Below, piece by piece: positions 36,775 to 36,901 of a stretch of DNA of 36,901 nt (the stretch's first letter is position 1; each line of letters begins with the position of its first letter). The DNA comes from a virus. Location: the IMG/VR virus record IMGVR_UViG_3300044712_002254, positions 1 through 36,901 of that record. One strand, 5' to 3'. Both the position numbers and the translations under genes were made by a program. Under the pieces are notes generated by a model, which saw only the letters and a list, made by a program, of their open reading frames with translations, searched no databases and had not been told where the DNA came from.

Positions 36775-36850
36775 TGGTGGGCGCGCGCGGGATCGAACCG
36801 CGGACCTGACGATTAAGAGTCGCCTGCTCTACCAGCTAAGCTACGCGCCC
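36775..36850 (-). tRNA. tRNA-Lys, anticodon CTT
   Basis: 76 nt with encoded CCA. The acceptor stem GGGCGCG/CGCGCCC is perfect. The D-arm (TAGCTTAGCTGGTAGAGC), anticodon stem GGCGA/TCGTC, loop CTCTTAA (anticodon CTT, positions 34-36) and T-arm CGCGG TTCGATC CCGCG are all intact. It decodes AAG. It is host DNA next to the prophage; Mu-like phages do not need a tRNA att site, so the closeness may be chance. Confidence 0.97.
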
Positions 36851-36901
36851 ATTGAAGAAAACGGAATTCTTTTAATAGCTCAATATTGACCGAATGTCAA
36901 C

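Noticed and set aside
36775-36850. tRNA-Lys as a tyrosine-integrase attachment site
   Set aside because: The prophage carries a MuA-type DDE transposase and no tyrosine integrase is seen; the tRNA is intact, and no duplicated tRNA end is visible in the window.

Overview
The window is most of a Mu-like transposable prophage, inserted beside a host tRNA-Lys gene in a GC-rich bacterium. The bacterium is probably a Geobacter-type member of the Desulfuromonadales/Geobacterales. That guess rests on recalled knowledge of the interspersed repeats (GGATGGACAGGAT-type units, a GGGCGG...CCGCCC palindrome), not on any search. The phage reads from right to left: its repressor end lies near position 36,650 and the left edge of the window cuts through the tail/baseplate genes. 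Almost every gene is on the minus strand, many joined by 4-bp ATGA, GTGA or TTGA stop/start overlaps.

Region by region, in phage order: (1) host tRNA-Lys(CTT) with its terminator, then a probable phage end carrying about five short direct repeats (36,450-36,670). (2) A control region (34,480-36,450) with two plus-strand XRE repressors, a lipoprotein gene, a small minus-strand gene, a Ner-like gene and a promoter whose spacer is a perfect palindrome. (3) The DDE transposase A and its AAA+ partner B (31,342-34,448). (4) An early/middle region of small genes (24,805-31,315): zinc-ribbon proteins, DUF3164, GemA and Mor, much interrupted by repeats. (5) The lysis genes: M15 peptidase, holin and spanins (23,471-24,491). 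(6) The head genes in Mu order, from DUF2730 through terminase, portal, F, G, protease/scaffold and decoration protein to capsid and DUF1320 (13,825-23,184). (7) The tail genes: terminator, an unusual block of one small protein and three large exported-looking fibre-like proteins, then DUF2635, sheath, tube, tail chaperones with a likely programmed frameshift, tape measure, DNA-circularisation-type protein and baseplate hub (1-13,823).

The main discovery candidate lies in the middle region (about 25,900-27,170). Four attC-like sites bound three complete small cassettes and one incomplete one. Each complete cassette starts with a motif that is the exact reverse complement (10, 8 and 9 bases) of a motif in the attC-like site at its own far end, which is the mark of integron gene cassettes. 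One cassette encodes a MazG-type protein and one a 34-residue membrane peptide. No integrase is seen in the window, so this looks like an integrase-less attC cluster inside a Mu-like prophage.

The prophage is also heavily colonised by four families of short repeats. One (about 110 bp, nine sites) sits almost exactly at gene junctions. A second has inserted without breaking the frame into the portal, TraR-like and GemA genes. A third, a 20-bp palindrome, is read in frame in three genes. A fourth supplies the ribosome-binding sites of two small genes.
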